Made by a program: the position numbers and the translations under genes. Shown in pieces: positions 9,922 to 17,361 of a DNA stretch of 64,000 nt. Positions within the stretch are counted from its first letter, which is position 1; each line of letters starts with the position of its first letter. The notes beneath the pieces are model-generated. The model was not told the DNA's origin. It saw only the letters and a list, made by a program, of their open reading frames with translations, and ran no database searches. This stretch comes from Limnoglobus roseus (GTDB lineage: Bacteria > Planctomycetota > Planctomycetia > Gemmatales > Gemmataceae), in NCBI RefSeq assembly GCF_008254045.1, contig NZ_CP042425.1:3224001-3288000 (forward strand). Reading direction: 5' to 3'.

Positions 9922-10512
9922 ATGACCGCTGTGCCGAAACGCAAAATGACCGCGGCCGAGTACCTTGAGATCGAGCGGAAGGCGGCGTTCAAGAGCGAGT
10001 TCTACAACGGCGAGATGTTCGCCATGGCCGGGGCATCGGAGCCTCACAACCGGGTGAAAGAGAACTTGGTCGGTGAACTGTTCGGCCGCATGAAAGGCGG
10101 GCCGTGCGGTTCGTACTCCAGCGATCAACGAGTGCTCGTGGATCGTACCGGACTGTACACGTACCCAGACATCGTTATCGTCTGCGGCGAGCCCGCGTTC
10201 GCGTCCGAAGACCGCAGTACGATCACGAACCCTCAGGTCGTCATCGAAGTGATGTCCGACTCCACGGAAACCTACGACCGCGGGACGAAATTCCGACATT
10301 ATCGGCAGATCTCTTCCCTCCAAGTTTACGTGCTCGTCGCCCAAGACGAAGCACGGGTCGAGCAGTTCGTCCGCCAACCCGACGGGACGTGGAACCTGCA
10401 AATCTTCGCCGACCCGGCCGGGAACTTCACCCTCGCCAAAGTCGGCGCGACCGTGCCGCTCGCCGACGTGTACCGCAACGTCACGTTCCCGCCTCCCGAA
10501 CCCTTGCGGTAA
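9922..10512 (+). CDS. Uma2-family (DUF820) PD-(D/E)XK-fold protein
   Basis: The product has 196 residues. It shows MTAAEYLEIERKAAFKSEFYNGEMFAMAGAS at the N-terminus, then the nuclease-fold core YTYPDIVIV (Asp) and PQVVIEVMSDST (Glu), and the C-terminal YRQISSLQVYVLVAQDEARVEQF. Uma2 proteins are abundant in planctomycetes and cyanobacteria, and their substrates are unknown. GAGGGG lies 5 bases before ATG 9922. It sits 9 bp after the CitG-like gene and 4 bp before the PTPS-like gene, with no promoter or terminator around it. Its place inside a cofactor operon is unexpected. Confidence 0.88.
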   Translation: MTAVPKRKMTAAEYLEIERKAAFKSEFYNGEMFAMAGASEPHNRVKENLVGELFGRMKGGPCGSYSSDQRVLVDRTGLYTYPDIVIVCGEPAFASEDRSTITNPQVVIEVMSDSTETYDRGTKFRHYRQISSLQVYVLVAQDEARVEQFVRQPDGTWNLQIFADPAGNFTLAKVGATVPLADVYRNVTFPPPEPLR

Positions 10513-10516
10513 CACC

Positions 10517-11005
10517 ATGCCCACCGAACGCTACCACGTCCGCGTGACGAAGGACTCGTTCATCTTCAGCTGCGCGCACTTCATCACGTTCAACCGCGAT
10601 CAGGGCGAGCGGTTGCACGGCCACAACTACCGCGTGGCCGTCGAGGTCGAGGGGCCGCTCGACGAAAACCACTACGTCTTCGACTTCATCGCCCTCCGCG
10701 ACCGAACGCAGGCCATTTCGTTCGAACTCGATCACCACGTCCTGCTCGCCACCCTGAACCCGCTGCTCTCGGTGGAGGAGACCGCCGACCGCGTTCGCGT
10801 CACGTTCGGCCAAAAGGAGTGGCTGTTCCCGCGCGAGGATTGCATCTTACTGCCGATCGAGAACACGACGGCCGAACTGCTCGCGAAGTGGATCGCCGGG
10901 CGGTTGCTCGCGGACGTCCGTGGCCGTGGGTTCTCCCCCCAGGTCATTCGCGTGGAGGTCGAAGAGAACATCGGCCAGTCGGCGATTTATGAGAGCCGCG
11001 CGTGA
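10517..11005 (+). CDS. 6-pyruvoyl-tetrahydropterin synthase (PTPS/QueD) family protein
   Basis: The product has 162 residues with the zinc-binding PTPS pattern: IFSCAHFITF, RLHGHNYRVAVEVEG and VFDFIALRDRTQAISFELDHHVLL. The His of CAHF and the two of HGH are the expected zinc ligands, and LPIENTTAELLAKWIAG provides the conserved Glu. Family members rearrange dihydroneopterin triphosphate or related pterins. Placed last in the mch operon, 4 bp after the Uma2 gene, it probably helps make the pterin part of H4MPT; this is inference. A queuosine or biopterin role cannot be excluded. Confidence 0.85.
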   Translation: MPTERYHVRVTKDSFIFSCAHFITFNRDQGERLHGHNYRVAVEVEGPLDENHYVFDFIALRDRTQAISFELDHHVLLATLNPLLSVEETADRVRVTFGQKEWLFPREDCILLPIENTTAELLAKWIAGRLLADVRGRGFSPQVIRVEVEENIGQSAIYESRA

Positions 11006-11123
11006 TCCGGGCGGATTTCTCGCATTTCTCCTCATCTCTTGCTTGCCGCCCCGAATCCGGTGTGGGTACGATTCAGGGTATGCGGGCGGGGTAGCCCCAC
11101 CCGCGGCCCGATGGGGAGAACCG

Positions 11124-11774
11124 ATGCGTCCTTTCTTTCACGTCTCAATCGCGATGATCGGTGCACTTCTGACGACGACGGCAACGCACGCTCAGCAACT
11201 GCCCCGGCCGGGCAGTTTCAACCTGAAGTCGATGCTCGTATCGAACAAGGCCCTCCAGGACGACCTGAAAATCTCCAGCGAGATGAAGGACAAGTTCGCG
11301 AAATATCAGGAGACGTACACGGCAGAGGTGACGAAACTGCGGACCCTCGGCCCCGAGGACGAGGATCAACTCACGCGGTTGAAGGTGATGACGAAACTCC
11401 TCGAAGACCGCATCGCCCTCATGCACGGACTGTCGGCGGACCAGACGAAGCGGCTCCTTCAAATCGAGCGGCAACTCATGGGCATTCGGGCGTTCAGCAA
11501 CGAGACCGTCGCAAAGGAACTCAAACTCACCGACGACCAGAAGACCAAGGTGAAGAGCGTGACCGAGGAATTTAACAAGGACCTCCGCGAACTCACCGGC
11601 GGCATGGGGCGGACCAACGACCCGGAGACGCAGAAGAAGATCGACGCCCTCCGCCAAGAGGAGATGGACAAAATCGAGGAACGACTGACGCGGGAGCAGC
11701 GGCGGATCTGGCGGGACATGCTCGGCGAGAAGTTCGACCCGGCGAAATTGTTCCCGCCCCCGATGCCGCGATAA
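11124..11774 (+). CDS. Exported helical protein, Spy/CpxP-like
   Basis: The product has 216 residues with a signal peptide ending near THAQQ. The rest is almost wholly charged helix: LQDDLKISSEMKDKFAKYQE, then LKLTDDQKTKVKSVTEEFNKDL and LTREQRRIWRDMLGEKFDP. The repeated LTxxQ-like motifs recall periplasmic Spy/CpxP chaperone folds, which are also common in planctomycete proteins of unknown role. GGGGAGAA precedes the ATG. The gene stands apart from the mch operon by 118 bp and ends at a long-stem hairpin. Confidence 0.7.
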   Translation: MRPFFHVSIAMIGALLTTTATHAQQLPRPGSFNLKSMLVSNKALQDDLKISSEMKDKFAKYQETYTAEVTKLRTLGPEDEDQLTRLKVMTKLLEDRIALMHGLSADQTKRLLQIERQLMGIRAFSNETVAKELKLTDDQKTKVKSVTEEFNKDLRELTGGMGRTNDPETQKKIDALRQEEMDKIEERLTREQRRIWRDMLGEKFDPAKLFPPPMPR

Positions 11775-11779
11775 GAGTT

Positions 11780-11860
11780 TGAAGGGGTGAACGGGTGAAG
11801 GGGTGAAAAGACAGTAGGGTTTTTATCACCCGTTCAGCCCGTCACCCGTTCACCCCTTCA
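11780..11860. terminator. Long hairpin between convergent genes
   Basis: A perfect 19-bp inverted repeat (11780-11798 with 11842-11860, built from GGGGTGA-type units) flanks a 43-base loop that includes TAGGGTTTTTAT. It separates the convergent genes ending at 11774 and 11864. The large loop is unusual for a simple terminator. Confidence 0.55.
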
Positions 11861-11863
11861 TCT

Positions 11864-12340
11864 TCACGCCCCCTCGGCGGTGTCCGGGACTTGCTTCGGG
11901 TCGGGCGGTTGGTTGTAGATCGTTTCCGGGAAGTGTTCCACGAGATAGTGAACCACCCGCTTGGCTGAGAGGATGCCGACGGGGTGGTTCTGGTCGTCCA
12001 CCACCGGTAGGTGGCGGTAGCTGCCACCCTGCATCCGCTTCACGGCCGTGCGGATCGAGTCTTTCATCTCCACCGTCACCGGCCCCGGCGTCATCACCTC
12101 GTGGACCGGCCCGTCCAGCGACTTGTTGACGGCCAGCACCCGCGTGAGCAAGTCGCGCTCGGTGAAGATGCCGACCAGTCGCGTGTCGCGGACCACGAGC
12201 AAGCAGCCGACTTTCTCCTGTCGCATCTGCTCGACCGTGGCGGCGATCGACAGGGCGGCGTCCACCTGTCGCGGCGGCGTCGGGCTGAGCCGGGCCACGC
12301 TGTCGATCTTCAGGTTGCGGGTGAGTTCCATGCGGGCCAT
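11864..12340 (-). CDS. Two-CBS-domain protein
   Basis: The product has 158 residues: a 20-residue lead, then two CBS repeats. The first holds VDAALSIAATVEQMRQEKVGCLLVVRDTRLVGIFTERDLLTRVL; the second holds VHEVMTPGPVTVEMKDSIRTAVKRMQGGSYRHLPVVDDQNHPVGILSAKRVVHYL. Tandem CBS pairs bind adenosine nucleotides and act as regulatory modules. No catalytic domain is attached, so the partner is unknown. ATG 12340 lacks a good ribosome binding site, and the ATG at 12331 is an equal alternative. Confidence 0.88.
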   Translation of the reverse strand: MARMELTRNLKIDSVARLSPTPPRQVDAALSIAATVEQMRQEKVGCLLVVRDTRLVGIFTERDLLTRVLAVNKSLDGPVHEVMTPGPVTVEMKDSIRTAVKRMQGGSYRHLPVVDDQNHPVGILSAKRVVHYLVEHFPETIYNQPPDPKQVPDTAEGA

Positions 12341-12380
12341 TGTGCGAACGGCCCGCGAAGTGACAAGGGACGGTCGGCGG

Positions 12381-12998
12381 TCACAGTTCCGCGAAGTTCT
12401 TCAACATCTTCAGCCCGATGGCCTGACTCTTCTCCGGGTGGAACTGCGTCGCCATCACGTTGTCCCGCCACACCACGGCGGTGAACGGGTCCGGGTAGTC
12501 TGCCGTCGCCGCCGTCAGGTTCGCGTCGGCCGGTTGCGGGTAGTAGCCGTGGACGAAGTACACCGACGGGTGCGGCGGCAGGTCGCGGAACAGCGGGCAG
12601 TCCGGCCGCGTGAGCGCGAGGTTGTTCCAGCCCATGTGCGGCACCTTCAGCCCGGGGACCGTGGGGAAACTCACCACGTCGCCCGGGAACAGGTCGAGGC
12701 CGGCGTGGACGCCGTCTTCGTGGCTGCGGGTGAACAGCAATTGCATTCCGAGGCAGATGCCGAGGAACGGCCGGCCGGCTTTGGCGTGCGCCACGATCGC
12801 GTCGGCGAGGCCCGTTTCGCGCAACCGGGCGATGGCGTCGCGGAACGCGCCGACGCCGGGCAGCACGACCTTCCCCGCTTCCGCGATGCGGTTCGCGTCG
12901 GAGGTAATCTCGGCGGCGTGGCCGAACGATTCGAACGCCTTCTGCACGCTCCGCAGGTTCGCCATGCCGTAGTCGACGATCACCAAGTTCCGCGTCAT
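12381..12998 (-). CDS. hisH: Imidazole glycerol phosphate synthase, glutaminase subunit
   Basis: The product has 205 residues, a normal HisH length. It starts LVIVDYGMANLRSVQKAF; the oxyanion and nucleophile region is KVVLPGVGAF and FLGICLGMQLLF (Cys in GICLG), and the catalytic His and Glu lie in ATQFHPEKSQ. HisH supplies ammonia to HisF for imidazole glycerol phosphate and AICAR formation in histidine synthesis. HisF is not in the window. The ATG overlaps the stop of the prepilin peptidase gene by 4 bp, and the gene is last in the leftward aroDE-aroK-pilD chain, an unusual mixture of pathways. Confidence 0.93.
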   Translation of the reverse strand: MTRNLVIVDYGMANLRSVQKAFESFGHAAEITSDANRIAEAGKVVLPGVGAFRDAIARLRETGLADAIVAHAKAGRPFLGICLGMQLLFTRSHEDGVHAGLDLFPGDVVSFPTVPGLKVPHMGWNNLALTRPDCPLFRDLPPHPSVYFVHGYYPQPADANLTAATADYPDPFTAVVWRDNVMATQFHPEKSQAIGLKMLKNFAEL

Positions 12999-14134
12999 GT
13001 CGGGTTCCCACTTCCCATGGCCTCGACCGCCGGGCCACGCCGAAGGATCAGGCCAAAGATCAACAAGCCGCCGCCGACAATCGACATCGACAGCATCAGA
13101 ATCAGCGGCGAGAAGAAGACGAATCGGCTCGCCTCGCCGAGGGTCGGCCACGCGAGCCAACAGGCCACCGCCCCGGCTGCGATGCCGGGGCCGAACGGGA
13201 TGTGCGGGTCTCGCTGCTTGCCGCGGATGGCGTTGTAAGCCATCCACGGGATCAGGATCGGCAGCAGCACGAACGCCCCGGCCGGCAGCGCAAGCACGGT
13301 GATTTGCCAGCCGAGGAACGAGCCGATCATCATGAGCAGGTCGGCGTCGCCGAGGCCGAGGGCTTCTTGTTGGAAGCCGATTTCGAACAGCCACTTCGCC
13401 GATCGGCCGATGAACTGCCCGACGGCTGCCCCCATCAGCCCCGTCAGGAAGCCGAGTTGCCAACTGCCGGCCGGTGCCCACGCCGGCGGCGGTCCCCAGA
13501 ACGGCCAGAGGGCCAGACCCGCGGGGATTTTGTTCGTGAGTTGGAAGTGCGTCCAGCCGTAATCACCCGGCGGTGTGAGCGGCACGCTGCCCACGTCACT
13601 CGGCCACGGCCACGGTCCGAGAGTGGACGCGAGGATGCCGATGAGCGTGCCGACGTAGGTGAGTTGCAGCGGGATGATCCGGTAGTGCAGGTCGATGGTC
13701 GCCGCCGCGATCAGCATCGAGAACAGGAAGGCGAGGGCCGCGAAGTACAGCCACGCCCGCAGGGACGGGAACTGCCCGATGGCCCCGAACGGCTGTACGA
13801 GGCCGGGGACGTTGTGCCAGTTGAAGACGACTTCGATCAGGAACAGCGCGACGAACACGAGGCCGGTTGCGAGTTCGATCCAGAGGTAGCGGCTGGAGAA
13901 CTTCGTCCCACAGAACCGACACTTCCCGCCGAGGCGGAGGTAGCCGAGGATCGGCAGGTTGTCGGTCAGCCGTAGGGGGCGGTAGCACGCCCCGCACCGC
14001 GACCCCGGCCAGACGATGCTCTTGTCGAACGGCATCCGCGCGATGAGCACGTTGAGGAAGCTGCCGATGCCGAGGCCGAGCGCGAACACCCACAGGGTGC
14101 AGGTCACGATCGGGATGTGGTACCACCATTCCAT
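12995..14134 (-). CDS. pilD: Type 4 prepilin peptidase (PilD-like)
   Basis: The product has 379 residues and is a polytopic membrane protein. The N-terminal part has GLGIGSFLNVLIARMP and two CxxC pairs (RCGACYRPL and CRFCGTKF), the zinc-binding module of PilD/GspO. Catalytic aspartates sit in AATIDLHYRIIP and ALGLGDADLLMMIGSFLG. An extra segment of about 70 residues (PGDYGWTHFQ...GPPPAWAPAG) between the two aspartate motifs makes it longer than usual. It cleaves and N-methylates prepilin-like leaders; the DUF1559 proteins in this window are plausible substrates. The ATG lies inside the end of aroK (31-bp overlap), with no clear ribosome binding site. Confidence 0.9.
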   Translation of the reverse strand: MEWWYHIPIVTCTLWVFALGLGIGSFLNVLIARMPFDKSIVWPGSRCGACYRPLRLTDNLPILGYLRLGGKCRFCGTKFSSRYLWIELATGLVFVALFLIEVVFNWHNVPGLVQPFGAIGQFPSLRAWLYFAALAFLFSMLIAAATIDLHYRIIPLQLTYVGTLIGILASTLGPWPWPSDVGSVPLTPPGDYGWTHFQLTNKIPAGLALWPFWGPPPAWAPAGSWQLGFLTGLMGAAVGQFIGRSAKWLFEIGFQQEALGLGDADLLMMIGSFLGWQITVLALPAGAFVLLPILIPWMAYNAIRGKQRDPHIPFGPGIAAGAVACWLAWPTLGEASRFVFFSPLILMLSMSIVGGGLLIFGLILRRGPAVEAMGSGNPT

Positions 14135-14652
14135 ACGTGCAAAATATCGGCGGCGAGCAGTTCCGGCGAACGCTCTGCGGGAAACGCCGCGTGCGCGGCC
14201 TCGCGGTAGAGCGGTTCGCGGGCGGTCAGGACGGTCTGCACTTCCAGGAGGCCGCCGGCCGGCGTGAGGTTCGGGCGGCGGTCGCGGGTGGTCGGGTCGG
14301 CCTGCATTCGCTCCCACGCGAGGCCGGGCGAAACCTGCAACCACGCGACGAGTCCGCTGTCGTGCAGGAGGCTCCGATTCGCGGGCCGAAGGATGATCCC
14401 GCCGCCGGTCGCGATGACGTGCTGTGCGCGGGCTGCGAGTTCCGCCAGGATCTTCGATTCCAGGTCGCGGAAGGCCGGTTCGCCGTCCTCCGCGAAGATG
14501 CGGGCGATGGTCTTGCCCGCACGGGCTTCGAGGAGAACGTCCGCGTCAACGAACGACCAGCCGAGGCGGTCCGCGAGGACACGGCCAACGGTCGTCTTCC
14601 CGCTGCCGCGGTAGCCGATGAGAAAGATGCGGGGGTACATGGGGTTAGTCAT
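14104..14652 (-). CDS. aroK: Shikimate kinase
   Basis: The product has 182 residues. The P-loop is FLIGYRGSGKTTVGR, followed by the shikimate-binding DADVLLEARAGKTIARIFAEDGEPAFRDLE and the ATGGGIILR motif, with RDRRPNLT as the lid. It phosphorylates shikimate on the way to chorismate. The ATG (14652) overlaps the aroDE stop (ATGACTAA), giving translational coupling with the preceding steps; the ATG at 14640 is an alternative. The 3' end overlaps pilD by 31 bp. Confidence 0.93.
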   Translation of the reverse strand: MTNPMYPRIFLIGYRGSGKTTVGRVLADRLGWSFVDADVLLEARAGKTIARIFAEDGEPAFRDLESKILAELAARAQHVIATGGGIILRPANRSLLHDSGLVAWLQVSPGLAWERMQADPTTRDRRPNLTPAGGLLEVQTVLTAREPLYREAAHAAFPAERSPELLAADILHVWNGGTTSRS

Positions 14653-16204
14653 CGCCTTCAGCGTCGTCGGCTTCTTCTTCCAACGCCCGCGTGATCGGCG
14701 AGAGGGCCTTGCGCATAATCTCGCGCATCTTCTCGACGTTCGGCACCACCTGCGTGAACAGTTCGATCTGCCGGGCCGCCTGCCGGACGAACATGTCCAC
14801 GCCGGTGATGACCTTGCAGCCATTCTCGCGGGCTTCGCGGACGAGGAGCGTCGTCTCCGGGTTGTAGATCGTGTCGAAGATGATCTTGCCGGACGTGAGC
14901 GCACTCTTGTGGTACGGCGACTCGTTCACGTTCGGGTGCATCCCGACCGGCGTGCAGTTGATGACGATGTCGTGGCTGACGTTGTGCCGGCCCTGCCAAT
15001 CGACGACCTTGCAGTGGACCTCGTCGGCAATCGCCGCTCCCTTGTCCATGTTGCGGGCCGCGATGGTCAGGTGAACCCCTTCCTTGTGCAGCGCGTGGGC
15101 GATGGCGCGGGCCACGCCGCCGGTGCCGAGGACGATCGCGGACAGTTGGTTGAGGGCCGGGGCGTCGCCGTCCGGGTACCAACTGAGGAGGTTCGCCTTC
15201 AACGATTCGATGGCCGCGACGTAGTCGGTGTTGGCCGCGAAGAACTCGCCGTTCGGCCGCCGCACGAGCGTGTTCGCCGCCCCGGAGAGTTGCACGAACG
15301 CTTCCTTCTCGGTGGCGAGCGTGGCCGCGTCTTCCTTGTGCGGGATGGTGACACTGAATCCGCTGACCGGCACCGCCTCGTACACCTTCAACGCCTCGGC
15401 CAACGTGCCCCGCGTGACGCGGAAGGGCAGGTAGATCGCGTTCGTCTTGTTCCGCAGGTACATGTGGTTGTGCAGGACCGGGCTGAAGCTGTGGCCGACC
15501 GGGTCGCCGAGGACGCCGAAGAACTCCGTCGAGGCGTTGATCGACCGCACCGGGTAGGTCGTCTTGAAGTCGTCGAACGCCGGCAGACCGGGGGCGATGC
15601 CGCGCTCACGGTTGAACGCCGCGTAGATCCACGGCGCGCCGTACTTCAGGGCCGTGTACCGCGTCGGCAGGCCGAGGTCGCCCATGCCGAAGATGATCGT
15701 CGGCTTCGGGGCGTGCTTCTGTATCTTCAGCACCCGCTCCACGTCGGCGACGGTGTTGGTCATCACCGCGAGTTTGTACACGTCGCCGTCCTGCCGGAGC
15801 ATTCGCTCGTAGATCGAGTCGAGGTCTTCCGGCGTTTCCTTCATGTTGTGGTAGCTGATGAGCCGGCGGACCTTGCCGAATCGCTTCACGCCGTCGGCCA
15901 CGTCGGTTTCGAGATCGGCCCACTCGAAATGCCCGGAGGCGATCGCCTGCCGCATGACGGCGAGCCGCTCGTCTTCCGTACACGGGTGCCGGCCGCCCTC
16001 GGTCACGCGACGGAACGTGGCCAGCCACGGGCACCGCTTGTGCGGGGCGAGTCGCTTGAAGTCCACGGCCTTCGAAAGAAAGTCCAGCCGCAACTCGATG
16101 AACTGTGCCCCGCGCTTCGCGGCCTCTTCGAGTTCGACCACGATCATCTTGTGGCGGGTCCGGCCGATCACGACGGCCACGCGGTCCACGTCCGGCACGG
16201 GCAT
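14645..16204 (-). CDS. aroDE: Bifunctional 3-dehydroquinate dehydratase / shikimate dehydrogenase
   Basis: The product has 519 residues in two parts. Residues about 10-225 are a type I dehydroquinase (FIELRLDFL, LISYHNMKETPE, and the Schiff-base lysine region DVYKLAVMTNT). Residues about 235-500 are a shikimate dehydrogenase (FGVLGDPVGHSFSPVLHNHMY, VTIPHKED, GAANTLVR, VLGTGGVARAIAHAL, INCTPVGMHPN). The two perform steps 3 and 4 of the shikimate pathway. The fusion is known from plants and chlamydiae and occurs in planctomycetes. aroK follows at once, so three consecutive steps are coupled. Confidence 0.95.
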   Translation of the reverse strand: MPVPDVDRVAVVIGRTRHKMIVVELEEAAKRGAQFIELRLDFLSKAVDFKRLAPHKRCPWLATFRRVTEGGRHPCTEDERLAVMRQAIASGHFEWADLETDVADGVKRFGKVRRLISYHNMKETPEDLDSIYERMLRQDGDVYKLAVMTNTVADVERVLKIQKHAPKPTIIFGMGDLGLPTRYTALKYGAPWIYAAFNRERGIAPGLPAFDDFKTTYPVRSINASTEFFGVLGDPVGHSFSPVLHNHMYLRNKTNAIYLPFRVTRGTLAEALKVYEAVPVSGFSVTIPHKEDAATLATEKEAFVQLSGAANTLVRRPNGEFFAANTDYVAAIESLKANLLSWYPDGDAPALNQLSAIVLGTGGVARAIAHALHKEGVHLTIAARNMDKGAAIADEVHCKVVDWQGRHNVSHDIVINCTPVGMHPNVNESPYHKSALTSGKIIFDTIYNPETTLLVREARENGCKVITGVDMFVRQAARQIELFTQVVPNVEKMREIMRKALSPITRALEEEADDAEGDD

Positions 16205-16298
16205 GGGAAGCTCACGAAAATCAGGGAGAAGAGAACGTTCCTATACCGTACTGTCCCGCGAGAATGGCAGCAAGCGGAGAGGCCGAGCCGCGGCCGAC

Positions 16299-16354
16299 CA
16301 TTTTGCACTTTTCATTGGTCCGGTGATGATCGTACCAATGAAAAGTGCAAAATG
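16299..16354. repeat. Perfect 21-bp inverted repeat in a divergent intergenic region
   Basis: Arms 16299-16319 and 16334-16354 are exact reverse complements around a 14-base loop. The core TTTTGCACTTTTCATT recurs with one mismatch at 7154-7169, in the other divergent intergenic region (rimO/mch). It lies between the start of aroDE (16204) and the start of the gene at 16430, so it is not a simple terminator. Confidence 0.75.
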
Positions 16355-16429
16355 TGGCCCTCTGGACGATTCTCCCCGCGACCCCGATACTTTTGAACAC
16401 CCCGCCTTTCCCTTTCCCGGAGTCCTCCG

Positions 16430-17218
16430 ATGATTCGCGTTCGTACAGCAATGGCAGGTGTCAGTGCGGTGTCACTACTCGCCCTTGCGTTCCTCCTGCC
16501 CGCGGCGGCCGCCGACCTGCCGACGTCGGAGAAGTTCTCGGACGAGGGCTTCGTCACGATCTTCAACGGCAAAGACCTGACCGGCTGGAAGGTGTCCGCG
16601 AAGACCGGGCACAGCGGCAAGAGCAAGAACACGTCCGGCGGCAAATGGGTCGTCGAGGACGGGGCCATCGTCGGCAGTCAGGACGTGCCCGGCAACGGCG
16701 GCATCGTCATCACCGAGAAGCAGTACGGCGACTTCGAAGTGGCCCTGGAGACGCGGAACGACGACGGCCCGGATAGCGGCCTGTTCCTCCGCTGCACCGA
16801 CACCGGCAAGTGCTACCAGGCGATGATCGACTACCACAAGGGCGGCAACCTCATGGGCATCTACGGCGAAGGGCTTGGCGGCAAGCCGCACATCCGCAAC
16901 TTCGACTTCGGCAAGGACGTGACCGAGATCGTGGTGCCGAGCAAACAGCCGGACGGCGGGTTCAAGAGCCCGGTGGCGGCCGCCGACTGGAAGAAGTTCT
17001 GGAACCCCGGCGAGTGGAACGAACTCCGCGCCCGCATCGTCGGCAACCCGCCGACGCTGACGACATGGATCAAGGGCGTGAAGTTCATGGAGTACACCGA
17101 CACCGAGAAGCGGCATAACGACACCGGCGGCATCGCGCTGCAGGTCCACGGCGGCGGCGATTACACCAAGCAGTTCGTCCGCTATCGCAACGTCCGCGTG
17201 AAGGAGTTGAAAAAGTAG
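16430..17218 (+). CDS. Secreted DUF1080 (3-keto-disaccharide hydrolase-like) protein
   Basis: The product has 262 residues with a signal peptide ending near AAAADLP. The DUF1080 concanavalin-like fold follows: FVTIFNGKDLTGWK, KWVVEDGAIVGS, ITEKQYGDFEVALETRNDDGPDSGLFLRC, EWNELRARIVGNPPTLTTWIKG and GGIALQVHGGG near the C-terminus. The family acts on 3-keto-glycosides or binds carbohydrate, and is very numerous in planctomycetes. The substrate cannot be read from sequence. The gene is monocistronic, with a terminator after it. Confidence 0.9.
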   Translation: MIRVRTAMAGVSAVSLLALAFLLPAAAADLPTSEKFSDEGFVTIFNGKDLTGWKVSAKTGHSGKSKNTSGGKWVVEDGAIVGSQDVPGNGGIVITEKQYGDFEVALETRNDDGPDSGLFLRCTDTGKCYQAMIDYHKGGNLMGIYGEGLGGKPHIRNFDFGKDVTEIVVPSKQPDGGFKSPVAAADWKKFWNPGEWNELRARIVGNPPTLTTWIKGVKFMEYTDTEKRHNDTGGIALQVHGGGDYTKQFVRYRNVRVKELKK

Positions 17219-17256
17219 GCAGGCCAGTCAACCCGCCATCCCGCCCAGGTTCGCAG

Positions 17257-17292
17257 CCGCGACGTTGCCGTGCGCAACTTCGCGGTTTTTTT
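17257..17292 (+). terminator. Rho-independent terminator
   Basis: A 12-bp stem with one mismatch (17257-17268 with 17274-17285) and a 5-base loop is followed by seven Ts (17286-17292), 39 bp after the stop at 17218. Confidence 0.85.
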
Positions 17293-17361
17293 CTTGACAC
17301 CTCTCCGACCCGAGGTATCACGCGGCGACACCCGATTTCATTCCGCTGCCGAGGGGTTTCC

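Noticed and set aside
8035-10524. 829-codon open frame on the minus strand
   Set aside because: It is antisense to the well-supported mch, ATP-grasp, CitG-like and Uma2-like genes, and its product is Arg/Val/Gly-rich without motifs. It is a product of high GC at third positions.
14618-16396. 592-codon open frame on the plus strand
   Set aside because: It is antisense to aroDE, which has full motif support.
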